From Isoetes taiwanensis (taxonomy: Eukaryota > Streptophyta > Lycopodiopsida > Isoetales > Isoetaceae), in assembly GCA_021234155.1 (NCBI GenBank), contig JAJEKV010000023.1:9125141-9189140 (forward strand): a DNA stretch of 64,000 nt, given 5' to 3'. The position numbers and the translations under genes are program-made. Below, piece by piece: positions 31,030 to 43,130 of this stretch. The notes under the pieces were generated by a model. That model was not told the DNA's origin. It made no database searches and saw only the letters and a program-made list of their open reading frames with translations. Position 1 is the stretch's first letter. Each line of letters begins with the position of its first letter.

Positions 31030-33780
31030 TGATCGAAACTTGAAAGATGGGCTTCAAGAAGTAAAAGTCCGCTAATAGCAAAGATAAATTGGTGCAAAAC
31101 ATTCTTTGTTATCAATGATTGTTGGAAAAAAAGGAGATATAAACAAGAATGTTTCTTCAAAATTGCTAAAGATCTGACCAAGAAATTTATCCAAAGCTGC
31201 AGCAAGAAGGAAGATAATGTCATTAAGTGGAGCAAATGTATGGGCTTTGGCGGGGAAGGATGCCAAGGTCAAATAGAATCGATGATTCAATCAAATGTCG
31301 GGGTTAAGTGAATTTTGGCTTGACAATACCAAAGTTTCACCAAAGGTTAGAGATGTCATGAAGAGGAGAACACAAGCAATACAATACCTTGATATCTCAC
31401 GGGTTTGCTCTTGTAATTGAATCAATTCAGTTTTGGAGATTATGTTTTCTTCCAAAATTCTTTCATGACTTTCTTACGTACATTCTAGTTACGTTCCGAG
31501 TGACACTGTTAATGAATACACATGGTTTTCATGAAATGTATTGCATTTTACATTGTTTACATAGTAGTAGAGAAATCTTGCGGTGATGATGTGCTATTAG
31601 GTACTTTTTAGATGTACATCCATTAACACTTACATGTCCATGCATTTTGCATTTACATGTGTACTTGAATATCAAAATTACATCATTTTACATTTTAGTG
31701 TACTTTCGGGTAATGAAGCCAAACAAATCGGACATATGTACATTAGTTGTACTAATATTGTAACATTAATGTGATGTACTAATATTGGAACATTAATTAG
31801 ATGTACATTAGATGTACCTTTGGATGTACATTGGATGTACATTGGATGTACGATAACGGTCGATTGGAACTGTTGGTACGTACATTAGATGTCTTGATGT
31901 ACATTAGATGTACATTAGATGTACGAGAATGCATCGATGAAGGCGTTGGATGGACATTTTATGTACATAGAACATATATTAATTGTACAATAGTATAGTT
32001 CAATACTCTTTTGGCATCCGGTTGCCGATATCATTTTGCTAACATGGTCTTTAATGCTTTTGTTATTGCGATCGAGCTTTATCAGCGGTTTGTATATCGA
32101 ATCCACGATACCAAAATTAAGCCCGACCGATTCGAGTATCACGAAACCTGATTGCATAAGGAAATTGAAGGAGAGAAACACATGTTGTTGTGTCAAACAT
32201 GAGCAAGCGGTCTGTCTGAAAGGCCTTCAATGATATGAGGAGATCCCTACATGTTAATTGCACTTGCTCTCTGCGATTGTGCATGCATCCAATAAAACAA
32301 TGGAGTATGTCAAGCAAACAAGAAGACTTTTGATAATGTTAGTATCTTGTGGAGGTCAATAGTTTGCGAGAAATATGTGACGGATGAATGGCATAAACTA
32401 AAATGCATCAAAGGCGAATGTGATGAATGTGGAGTGAAGAAATTAGACATCTGTCCAAGCGAGGAAGATGGAATTGAGAATGTGGGTGGCAAGTATATGC
32501 ATATGTCAATGAGCCATCCAAAAAGGTACATCGAAGGCTTAGATTAGTTGATCAGAATGACAAAGCATCTATTTTGTTAAAGAACATGAAAAATCAGCTT
32601 GCTAAGTTCTGAGATCATAACTTTACGGCCTGCTTTGGCGAGCAAGCAGTTTAAAAGATGTGTTGAGAAACTCCCGGATAATAGTGTGTTTATGCATTTG
32701 TTGACTTTGCAGAGAACTACACATTGAAACCGAGGGGACGAAGTGCAATCCGAGCATTGGAATCCTGATCAAATTAGTATTTTGGTCCATATTTCAATGA
32801 TGAAAATAGAAGGTAAGCTTAAAAAAGCAAGTGCATTTCTATGTTTCAGATGACAGGAAGCATGACACTCATTTTGTGCAACATGGTTTTAAATTACATT
32901 TGGGGTGGCTTAAGAATAATGGAGGTGGACACATAAACCTTCATTATGTGTGGTCGGATGGTTGTGCATCTCAATTCAAATCTGCACGGGCATGGTATGG
33001 AATCTGTAGATACCATGTTGAAAATAAAATTCGAGTGATATGGAATTTCTTTGGATCTGGCCATGGGAAAGGCACACATGATGGCGAGGCTGGTATAGCA
33101 AAGTTGTGGCTTGAGAGTGAGCAGAGAAAACAAAATGGCATGCCAGTGACAGGTGCAGAAACAGCTTGTGCAGTTTTAAGGGCCAAGGAATCGGATTGTG
33201 AAAGGGTGTTTTGGGAGGTTGGAAAAGCAGAGATGTGAGCAGGCAGCAAGCATTCAATTGCAAGACTTTACGGTACTCAATGAGATACATTACGTGTCAA
33301 CTATAAACCAGCCGAGATCCAACAAAGTTGCTATGCGAGGCCACTCTCTTGCTTTTGTGATGCTTGCATTAACTTCAATTGGTTGAATTGTGAGAACATT
33401 AAACATTGTGGAGAATGGTCTCTAAAAGTTTGGAGCCTGAGATCATATTGCCTCTCGTGTTGAAAGCTGAAAATGATGTGGATGTTTTGTATCAGAGGAC
33501 GAATTTGGTTTAGATGACATTTGAGGCTGTTTGATGATGTATTTGTGTCTTTTGCGGACCGGACAATGTGGAAGGTGTTTCATACTATGTTCTCATGTGC
33601 ACGGGGAAAAGCATGCATTGGAAGAAGATTCAATTGATGACTATGGAAATGAATACTCTGGCGGCACTAGTGTCATTGAAGGACAATATTATGAACTAAT
33701 CCCGGTACGCCACAATAAGTATAAACCGCTTCCTACTAAGAATGTTTTGGTACTGCGAGAATCGTGATTGGGGTTGAATC
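31030..33780 (+). pseudogene. Decayed DDE-like transposase gene of an unnamed plant family
   Basis: Pieces of one protein appear in several frames: FWLDNTKVSPKVRDVMKRRT (about 31305-31365), RNTCCCVKHEQAVCLKGL (about 32175-32230), a Cys-rich stretch KLKCIKGECDECGVKKLDIC (about 32395-32455), then the longest frame at 32831-33238 with HYVWSDGCASQFKSARAWYG and FFGSGHGKGTHDGEAGIAKL. The set SDGCxxQFK ... GSGHGKGxxDG looks like the Asp-centred core of a DDE-fold transposase, and similar multi-Cys plant proteins exist; I cannot name the superfamily. A C-terminal piece lies near 33620-33765. Stops, frameshifts and an invasion of TGTACAT repeats (31600-31990) show it is dead. Confidence 0.55.
31595..31995. 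repeat. TGTACAT-rich repeat tract 1
   Basis: Many spaced copies of the palindromic core TGTACA, several as GATGTACATTAGATGTACAT. It lies inside the transposase pseudogene. Confidence 0.8.
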
Positions 33781-33967
33781 CCATTCAAGAAAGTAAAAAC
33801 ACAATTTGAAGGGGCAAGCAAACATTTCACTTGCCGGATGAAGTCCATGAGACATTGTTATCACAACTTCCGGCAATTGTAGATGACATGGACTAAGTCG
33901 ATCTAGTACTTTCGGAAATATTGTAATACTTTGTTATAAGAACTCAAGAAGCTGGACTACTTGAGAA

Positions 33968-34036
33968 GTGCATTATGTACATCAATGTACATAAGATGTA
34001 CATGAGATGTACATCTTATGTACATCATTGTACATT
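33968..34036. repeat. TGTACAT-rich repeat tract 2
   Basis: Six TGTACA cores within 70 bp, in mirrored order, so the tract is itself nearly palindromic. Confidence 0.8.
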
Positions 34037-34099
34037 CGTAAATATTATAAAAATTTGTTAAGTGTAAGTTGATTAGAATTGAACACAAGAAAGTTGAAT

Positions 34100-37000
34100 T
34101 GCATAAACATTAAAAATGGTTTTGATCATGGCAAAGATAAGAAATGGACCGGTTTTCATGTACAAATGGTTGATATATTTATATTGTGGACATAAATCGA
34201 CACACCGAAAATGAGCATGGCTCATAATTCATGACCAAGCTTCAAAATGTCATTAGGAGCCCGATATCTTATGACTATTGCATCATGTCTTCCGGCCCGT
34301 AGGAGAGGTGAAGAGATATCCTCTAAAGCGGTAGTCCATGCGGTTTCTATAGCACGTGCCAGCGGCAAACCTTTCCATCCTACATGGCGCATCTTCCAGG
34401 GACACGTGCCTTCCCCAAGGGTTGTGCAACAAGTGATTTGCTGCCAATATACCTTTCATGGTTGCTTTCGTTCCTCATAATTTTCAATTTGCTCAACCTT
34501 TTCCCAAAGTTAGAACAAATAGTATAGAGGCGATAATCGGTCCCCAACCCTATGTACTTGCGTGACTTGTGTTGGTTTGTATTACCTCCGGGTGCAGTGA
34601 GAACTCTATCTCTTAGTTTCTTAATAGTCTTTTGTGTTTCAGTCCATTCATCTACAAAGCAAATGAAGATCACTTAATTATGTATACACACTAAATTTAG
34701 GCGAGAGCACCCAAGTTCTTTGCCATAGTTTGCCAACAAAATCTGTTCCACCTGCCTCGATATGCCATCTGCCGCATTAGTCATTGGATGCTCTTTCACA
34801 TAAACTATACCATCTTCGCCATTTTGAATCCATTAAGCCATGGAATGAGCTCCATGACAAACAACTGTCACCGCCTAATATCGGTGTCCAAGAGAAAGGA
34901 CATATGTAGCTTCCCACGAGATTCAAAGTGGATTTGTATCTTTTCGTCGTCGATCGAATCGTATGTCCATAGTACTCACGGGTACTCTTTCCATACCACG
35001 ACTAATGGTTTCACAAACAACCCCTTTTGAGGTTCGGGGTAGAGGGTGTTTGTGTGGCGAGTCCAACAACGCTCCCGGTCTGTAAACAAACTTGACTTTA
35101 TGGAAAAAGCATCACAAATATGTTCCACAATTGGTTGAAGATTTTTAGAAGTGAGTGAAGACCGGATGGCAACATCAAACCCTTCTCTTACAAATGCTAA
35201 CAAGTGATGCTAACCCGGCTGCTGAAAAAAAAACTGCATTTCCTATATTAAACTCAAGCTCATCTTTACGGATGTTGGTATCTTGAGTTAATATTTTCAT
35301 TCTTGTGCACACTCTTGCCCAACACAGAATTTAAGTCAAAGATAATGGGCTTTCTCCCTGAATTAGATGATTCACCTGTCAGCAAGAAAACACTTGAGAT
35401 TCACAATTTATAATTACATTTCAGATCACACAATTGAGAAAACACGTTGATAATTACACGATTGTTATTTGCACAGGTGTAAGTGAGACAAATAAATTAA
35501 TTTTTTCATTACTTATTGAGTACAAAGAAGCTCGGAGCATGGCTCATACAAAACTGTAATTTACAAACAAGTCAAAGGGACTATCTACCCTGTGTAGGAA
35601 CAACTGCTTGTATATTCATCTCGCCTTCTACAATTAATGCCTCCATTAGATGATCCCTCCGTGACTTGGCATAGGCATCAGTGAACCAACTGGGTGTCAT
35701 CTGCATGGTGCACAAGTATTAGAGGACTATACCAACAAATAACTAATAGGAAAATAACATGTTCTACTTACAAAAATGGAGCTTGGTACATTGCATCAAC
35801 CACGGCATCTATGAATTTGTGCATGTAAGCCATAATGTACATGCAAGGGTTGCTGGTACTAGTTTCTGGCATTTTAGGACAGAACACAGGAGCATCAAAG
35901 TTCTTCCTACCATGGCTTAAGCTGTTGGATCCGAGCATCATGTTATTGATCACAAGCTTATGAAACCTGCAAAATTGCAATGTGAGAATAAATCAAGCAT
36001 AAGAAATTGCAATATGAGAATAATCAAATCATAAAACAAAACGAAACTCATACTTACGGACCACTTTAGCATCGGGTACATAGCCTTTGACAGAGAGAGG
36101 GAGGATCAGATACTTGGGCTAGCTATAGATGGAAAAGAGCTTTTCTTTGGACCGGCAAGCACAAGTATTGCCAATGCCACATTTGGGCCTTGCGTAATTG
36201 GAACAAATATGTATTGGCATCTTGCAATCAAAATGCCATCCAGCCCTTCCTTTATGTTAGTGTTTTGTGCATCGCCCCGGTTCTTGAGGGAATTCACAAA
36301 ATTTCGGAAGGTGTCCTATCCGAACCAGTAAAAACTTGTGTTTCCAATCGGATGGAAGATCTGCTACAAAGGTACCGCACACAAATCCGAATACATATTA
36401 ATACATAAGATGAGTGACTTAGGGAATGAAATAACATAAATATGTTGAAATGCTAGCCTACCTCCCATAGACATCTACCATCTTAGAGGTCAAGTCCGAC
36501 TTCCAGCCAGAACTTCGTCAACATCACTTTGAAAGATAGAGGGTGCGGGCTTAGGAGGACAAATTCCTATAAGGAGTGAATGGAACCAACCTTTTCAGTC
36601 GGCTCACTAAAGCGTACAAGGAAAACAACGGCATTAGCAAAAGAATATATCTATTGTAATCAATTGTATATTACTCACCTTGTAAATTCATCACCGCTTG
36701 GCATCTTACGTGGAATTCTTTGCACCTTATTTGTTATCACATCAATATTTTCTTGTAGATCCTCTTCCTCTTAGGTTCCAGGCTCGGAAAGGATGGGGAT
36801 CAGCTTCCTTCATGGCCTGTGATCGTGTCCTATGTACAACAAAAATGTGGTTAATTATCATAAATCGAGATGTTTAACAAAATTAGTTCATCTTGGACAT
36901 ACCTCTTTCTAGGTGGTGGTGGCACTTTTTTGCACGGAGATTTTCTTTTGAGGAGGACATTTTTTTGTTCTTTGGAGATTTTGCTGCTTTTTTTCCTCTT

Positions 37001-37585
37001 GGAGTGCCATCACCGGCATTCTTTTGCCTCCTCTTTGGAGTGGACTCAACTACCAACTCAACTTCCTCTTCCCTCGTATCTCCTGGGATAAAATCTGGAT
37101 CTGTGTCCTTTGTAGCTTCTCAGAATGTGTCCAGGCTCGGGACCGCAGAATGATGCCGAGACGAAGTTTGAATCTTTCTTAGCTTCTCTAATTACTAATT
37201 TAGCACTTGGTGATGAAAGAGTTTCGTTGTGCCGATCATTGAAGGGTGCGCGACCGCAATCGCTTTAGCTTTCTCAAGTGCCATCCTCTCAATTTCCTCA
37301 ACTTCACTTTGCCATGTTCGAGGAGGCAATTTGAGATGGTTCTATTAATCGCAATTTGTAAATGTCATTGGTGATCTGGAGCTGGAAGGTTGAGGGTCTA
37401 CAGATTCGGTCTGCTTATTATGCTCAGTAAAATCTGTAAAGAGAGTCGATGCAGATGGCTCAAGAACATCAGCCATTAAAGCTGCTTCTGGGATAGGAAC
37501 AGCCTCATCTGCAAACAAACAAATGATCTAAATTTCAATAGACATAAAAGAACATGAAAACAGAACTAATGAGAAATATCTGGTA
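34100..37585 (-). other. Decayed minus-strand coding remnants, unidentified
   Basis: Several short minus-strand frames follow one another: 34976-35203, 35768-35980, 36106-36297 and a Lys-rich stretch at about 36890-37090 (KRRQKNAGDGTPRGKKAA, like a nuclear localisation signal). The piece CQYIFVPITQGP ... LAILVLAGP at 36106-36297 weakly resembles the YIFIPI...HWxLxVL segment of Ulp1-type (C48) proteases, but the catalytic His-Trp is not there. Ulp1-like domains are common passengers of plant transposons. I would not claim a gene. Confidence 0.3.
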
Positions 37586-37589
37586 CATT

Positions 37590-38045
37590 CTGCCAAGCAT
37601 GTACATTTCATGTACATAAAATGTACCAAATGTACGTAACTACATTTAACTATAGCCAAATGTACATGTACATGTTCCTCAATGTACATAGAGGTACCTC
37701 AATGTACCCAGATGTACCCAGATATACCCAGATGTACCCAGGTATCCAGTTAGGGAATGTAGATCTATGCCCAAAAAAAGCACATATATGTAAAAAATGC
37801 ACATACTTATGAATCCATCTACAGATGCACTCTAAAGATAAATGCATGTACATCTATTTGCAGATGTAGACTCCATTAGAGACATGTACAACTGATACAA
37901 CTGTAGTCCAAGCTCAAAAATAAAAGCATCAATAAACAAGCAAATATATGCCTATGTACCTCTGCTTACAGATGTACACTAAAAGTTATACATGTACAAG
38001 GAATAACAATGCACTGAAAGCCATACATGTAGAACTATGCAGATT
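37590..38045. repeat. TGTACAT-rich repeat tract 3
   Basis: More than ten TGTAC(A) cores, including an internal run of CCCAGATGTACCCAGAT. Together with tracts 1 and 2 it brackets the minus-strand remnants. Confidence 0.75.
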
Positions 38046-39420
38046 ACAATAGCAAATATGAATTAAGAGAAATATAAGTTTAAATTAGTTGAGAGCAATG
38101 CATACCTTTCACAGCAGGGAAACCAAGCTGAATTCGAATGCCCTCATCCCAGATGCAACCTTTTATGCAATTCTGTCTTTCATGGACCAGATAACACAAG
38201 CGAGAAGAGGCAATAAGCATCTCTCGCATGGAGCTAGCAACAACAAACCGCTTTTGCCAAAGCCTTGGCCACAACGGTACACATGCCGAATGTGATGAAC
38301 GCTCTATAGAAGTAGCTCCCTACGAGGGGTAGGGCCTCGGGTGCGAACAATAGGTCCCGCTCTCCCCATGAAATCCAAAATCTGTGGAATGCCTTTCTTT
38401 GAACCAATTGAATGCAATTAAGTTTTTCCTTTGCTTGTTCAATTGAGATTTCATGCCTTTCAATTTCTTTAGTTGCTTCTCGCAAAACCAATTTCTAGCT
38501 TAGAAGAGTCTTTGCTCTTTATTATGTCTACTCATAACCAAGTCTTCCAACTTGTACTTCAACACTCCAAGATAACTTGATTTCCAGCGGGATCACGGGA
38601 CAATTTGTCAAATTCTTTTTGTCTCATCTATTTTTACGGCAGATCTGCTGCGCAGATCTTGGGATAGCATATCCTTTCTACCCTCAATCCGGTGATGACC
38701 TTCAATGCATCCCTCCTTTTTTCTTCCAATTGCTTCTATTTCATTCAATAGGTTAGTTTTCTCCTCCAACCCATGCTTAAGTAATCGCTTTATTGTGTCA
38801 ACATCGATCTAGAATAACCTGTGGCTCTAATATTCTCACGCAATACGATGTCTGTTTGATAGTTGAGGATTTACCTGTTGTAGGGTCCCTCGTAACGCCC
38901 CGAAATGAGGGTTTTGGCAAGATCTTTGGCGGTCCTAGCCACGCCCATCCAATCAACAAGCCGTCCCTTCAAGTGAAGAGCAAATGCTCGCAAAATAGGT
39001 AGAAATATAATGGTTTGTAACTTTGTTTCTTGCCATAAACCAATTCATAATATTTAAAAAATCATCTTTCCATGCGTTACGGATTCTCCCTTCCTTGAAT
39101 CCTCGTCTATTTTTGGAGCTTCACCCCATACCTCGTTCATAACCATCTCTAGGTTGGGTATGTGGGCCTCTCGCATGTTTATCACGGAGGTCTTTGGCTT
39201 GGATCACCTCGTAACCCAAACGTAAACTCCTTGGAGGTAAAATTCCACCGCCGGAAGCACCGCGGCTTCTTGCTTGGGCCGTGGTGATGAGCAAGCACTC
39301 ATCCGGGGCGTTTTGGGGCCATAGCTAGATGAAGAATTCGTGATCGGATTCAAGCGGAGAGAAGGCGTGGGCGGGATAGTGAACGAGAGGCAAACCAAGA
39401 AAGAATTTGGGAAAGAATTT
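38046..39420 (-). other. Short minus-strand frames, no identified gene
   Basis: Frames at 38234-38491 (QAKEKLNCIQLVQRKAFHRF...WISWGERDLLFAPEALP) and 39204-39398 (MVCLSFTIPPTPSLRLNPIT...) could be exons of one decayed gene read leftward from about 39400, possibly the same unit as 34100-37585. No family recognised. Confidence 0.3.
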
Positions 39421-40828
39421 CAAAATCCGATAATTGCGGGTTCAGAGTAGTGGATAGCCATTAATCATGGCAGTTACTAGCGGGTCATGATGACAGTTAT
39501 TCCAAAAATGTGCATTCGATACATATGTATATGTACAAAAAGGGCTACATTTATAGACACCCTTTCATGCTTTTACCCTTTTGCATTTCATTTCTGGTTC
39601 TTGGAGGAGCAAAGGCAATTCGTTTTTTGTTCTTGCAGGAGCAAAGGCATTTCATTTTTGCTCAAAGCTCTTCAAAACAATCCGTGAAAGCTCTTCTGAG
39701 GAAAAGGAGCATTGGAGCATGCATGCAATCCTTATCATGCATCCATGAAAGCCCTTTTCTTGCATTTCGTTTTTGGATCTTGTAAATGCATTTCGTTTTT
39801 TATTCTTGAATTCGTTTCTGGTCCTGGAACTCAGTTATGTATTTGTAATCATACATGACTACGTTTATGGTTTTTTTTTCTCCAATGGAGCTTTGGAGAG
39901 AAGAGCCCTTTTCTACTGTTTCATTTTTCAGTTTCAAATTCATTGCACCAAGATCTTTCCAGGTACTACTTTGCAGAATTTCGTTTAAAAAATGCAATCA
40001 AAGTACGTTTATCTGAATGAATGCCCTGCATGATATTTTACTTTCATCTCATTTTAGTTTTCATGTCTACGAATATTAGCAGGTTGAGGCTAAGGTAAGC
40101 CAAGGCCGCTTTCTGGCCTTATTGTTGATTCTTTTTACAAGAAGATTGGAGCATGCCACTGGTTACTCTTGGTTGCAAAGCTTGGCATCCTTAGTGCTAA
40201 TGCCAAAAAAACATTTATAGTTTTAGTGGCTTTGCTGGGGCCTTCTCATGTGATGTAGATTAGAGAAAACAATGTGCTATTGGTGGGGAAAATTGCATGC
40301 TATCAATGTTAGGCAAGAGTTGCAATGGATTCTAAGACATGGATTGGTGAAAATTAAATCTTTCTTTTAATTTGACTTACAGGTGAGGCCATGCTTGCAA
40401 GGACATCAATAAAGTTTATAAATATTTTTGCATATGCTACGTCATGCCAGACATGAAAAATTGCTGCTGCTACTACAAACGCGTACATGTTAGTTGCTCT
40501 GCCTTGTAAACTATTGTTTGTATCTCTTTTAAATTTTATATGGACAAAATTTTATATGGACAGGACATGCATGTCATCATGTGATTGTACAAGGCATCTA
40601 AAGCAAACAGTTGAACGTGTTCACATGTCTGTGTCTTTTTATCACAAAGACAAGCAACCCAAATATGGCCAGTATCTATTTCTATATTGAACAAAGCAGA
40701 ATGAGAGTCCCCTTCTTGGGAAGCCAAAGTGATCAGATTTGGTCCAGTCTCATGTTGTGGATCACATCACATGCTGCATCATGTATGTCATGAAGTTTAA
40801 AAAATTATGACGTTTTGTATCTGTGTAG
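39421..40828. other. No supported gene
   Basis: Contains only a local duplication of AGGAGCAAAGGCA-type text near 39607-39660. Confidence 0.5.
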
Positions 40829-40921
40829 ATGCGCATCAGCAAATCCAGTAGGAGTCAACTACGGCCAGTTACCATATGGTTTTCCATTACCTAAAGCAAG
40901 CTGTCATCAGAGAAAGCTCTA
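40829..40921 (+). pseudogene. GH17 beta-1,3-glucanase fragment
   Basis: After an acceptor-like GTGTAG, one frame reads CASANPVGVNYGQLPYGFPL then PKA. GVNYGQ...N/PLPxP is the N-terminal signature of plant GH17 endo-1,3-beta-glucanases and related callose-binding proteins. Nothing further of the roughly 300-residue domain is visible, and the frame ends soon after, so this is a lone exon relic. Confidence 0.4.
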
Positions 40922-41630
40922 ATATGCAATTGGAATTCTGAAGGCTTTTGTAAATGGACAAATTTTTGCATTCAAACTCGGTAAGCCAAAATGTAGGAGA
41001 GTATTGGACAAAAACAAACATTAAGTATATTTGTCTGGCGATAGTACTAACCATCTCTTTAATGCGTAATAAGAGTACAAGATTCCAGCTCTTTAGCTGA
41101 ACGGTAAAGTAGCAAATGCTCTTTGCATTTTCAAAGGGATTGCAGAGTATCTGACCTTATTTAACTATAAGATTATTTTAGGACATTAGATTGTCCTTAT
41201 TTGCATTTGGCATTTGGTGCTGGCAGGAGCACATGACTTTATTGCAATGGTTTGCAACATATAGCTTTGATCTCATTTGCAAGTGAAATCGTTAAATGCT
41301 CATATCTTTTTTAATGTCATGCAGAGAAACCCTGGAGACAATTGAGATGCATAACCAAAATGAGATGTACAGCTGGTTCTACTTTGATGGATGGAATATA
41401 TTTCCCGTGTTAGCTAAACAACCCAGAAGTTGGAGAGTCAGCCAGTTAATAACCCACCTTCTTCTGCTCCTGTTATGGTAAGACATTTGCTTGGTAAATC
41501 AGTGACCATCCTGCATGCGTCAATCTAGCTTCATTTGAAAATATAGCTAAGCTTTGTCTATGTTTCCTCATGTTGTGTCTGGGCCATTCAAGAAAAAAAG
41601 TAGACTTTCTAAGCAGCTTGGTTCACCATG
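40922..41630. other. No supported gene
   Basis: Unassigned sequence up to the target duplication of the LTR element. A 61-codon frame at 41296-41481 has no known motif. Confidence 0.5.
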
Positions 41631-41937
41631 TTAATTGTAACGATCCTGGCCACTTGATGGGCCAATATACGTACTCATGTGCGTATATGCATGCTTGACA
41701 TGCATGCAAGGTAGAACATGCATGGAAGATGGAACATGCATGCAAGATAGAACATGCATGCAACATGGAGAGCATATAAGCAAGAATTGTTTTTGGAGAG
41801 CTTAGTGGGTATTGGAGACGTGAAGGTTTTTGCCAGAGAAGGCAATCTGGAGCATGAAGGCAAAGAAGGATTGCACTGGGAGGATTGGCGGATCAAGTGA
41901 GGATGCCAGAGCTTGGGAACGGCATCAAATATTCTTC

Positions 41938-42492
41938 CATTAGAGGAAAAATGAGATCACATTTTGTCCCATTAAGGAATGCTTAAAATGCCATGTCAGC
42001 TTTTTAAACTGTCCAATAAGAGAAAAGCTTCAGTATATCTCATTCCAGTATTATGTGGCAGCCTGTAATTAATGCAGCTGCAACTAACTTCTGTAGTATC
42101 ATTTTTTCATTATAACTTTTGATCCAGAACTCCGATTTAAAAACTTTTTGTAGCAATGGGTTCGTCTTCACAAGATCTATCTAGTGATAACCCATTCATA
42201 CATATGTTACGATATAAATATATAAGAAATAAGCAAAAAATCATATTTTTTTAAGGTTAACGCATATAACCATATTGAAATACATCATAACCATATATCA
42301 TTGGAAAGATCTTTTCATTCCGCATCTAATGCAACGAACGCCGCAACATTTTGACAAGTGGATCAAAAGTTATGGGGGAAAAACGACAGCAATGAAGTTG
42401 TTGGTGCTGCATTAATTGCAGTTAATAGAGGGTAGCCATTCCATTGGAGGATTCTTATGGGGATAAAATGAGATCTCAAATTTCCTCTAATG
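41938..42492. mobile_element. 555-bp MITE-like element in the 5' LTR
   Basis: Absent from the 3' LTR, where ATTCTTC joins TATCAGG directly. Imperfect terminal inverted repeats of about 33 bp begin CATTAGAGGAAA and contain GAGATC(A/T)CATTTT. A target duplication is not clear. Confidence 0.75.
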
Positions 42493-43130
42493 TATCAGGT
42501 GGGGTTTGTATTGATTCTTGAGGTGATATATGCTGCAACTAGGCATGATTAGAATATTATTTGTGATGAGAGGATGTGGTGCCTATGTACCGATGTGGAA
42601 TCATGGACATAAAGAAGTGATTTTCTGCTGTAAGTGCTATGCAAAAGGGAATTATGCGCCAGCATATAAGAAATTGAATCTGGCCCATGAGATGCAGGTT
42701 AAATCATGCTGGAAATGCATGAGAAGAGGCCGAAAGTGATGCTAAAGGGCCGTTTTTGAATCATAGGGGGTCGGATTTGGAAGTGGAAGGAGAAATTTTA
42801 GATTTATGAGTGGAGACAGAAGTCTGTCTGGCAAATTTTCCAGCCCAGAAAATCACCCTGAAACTGCCGTGGAATCGCCTAGACTTCTCTGGAACACAGA
42901 GGCAGGACTAAATCAGAATTCTTTGGGCTCCAAAAAGCCCCAAATCAATTGCTGGAAGGATGGGTTGAGCTGGTTAGGTGCCGACTCCAATGCTGGTCGT
43001 GTTCACAGTTTTGTCTTTTCTTTTATTGTTTTGTTTGGATTAATTGAGTTATTGCTTAGGTAATACTTATTGGCATGTGAAAATATGAAGCTAAGTAATC
43101 ATTGGATGTAGTTGGATATTAGTTATATAT

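Noticed and set aside
36106-36297. Ulp1-type (C48) protease gene
   Set aside because: Only a weak resemblance; the catalytic His-Trp and downstream Asp and Cys are not found.
42806-43063. 85-codon frame repeated at 47298-47555, which looks like a conserved gene
   Set aside because: Conserved only because both lie at the same place in the two LTRs of one element.
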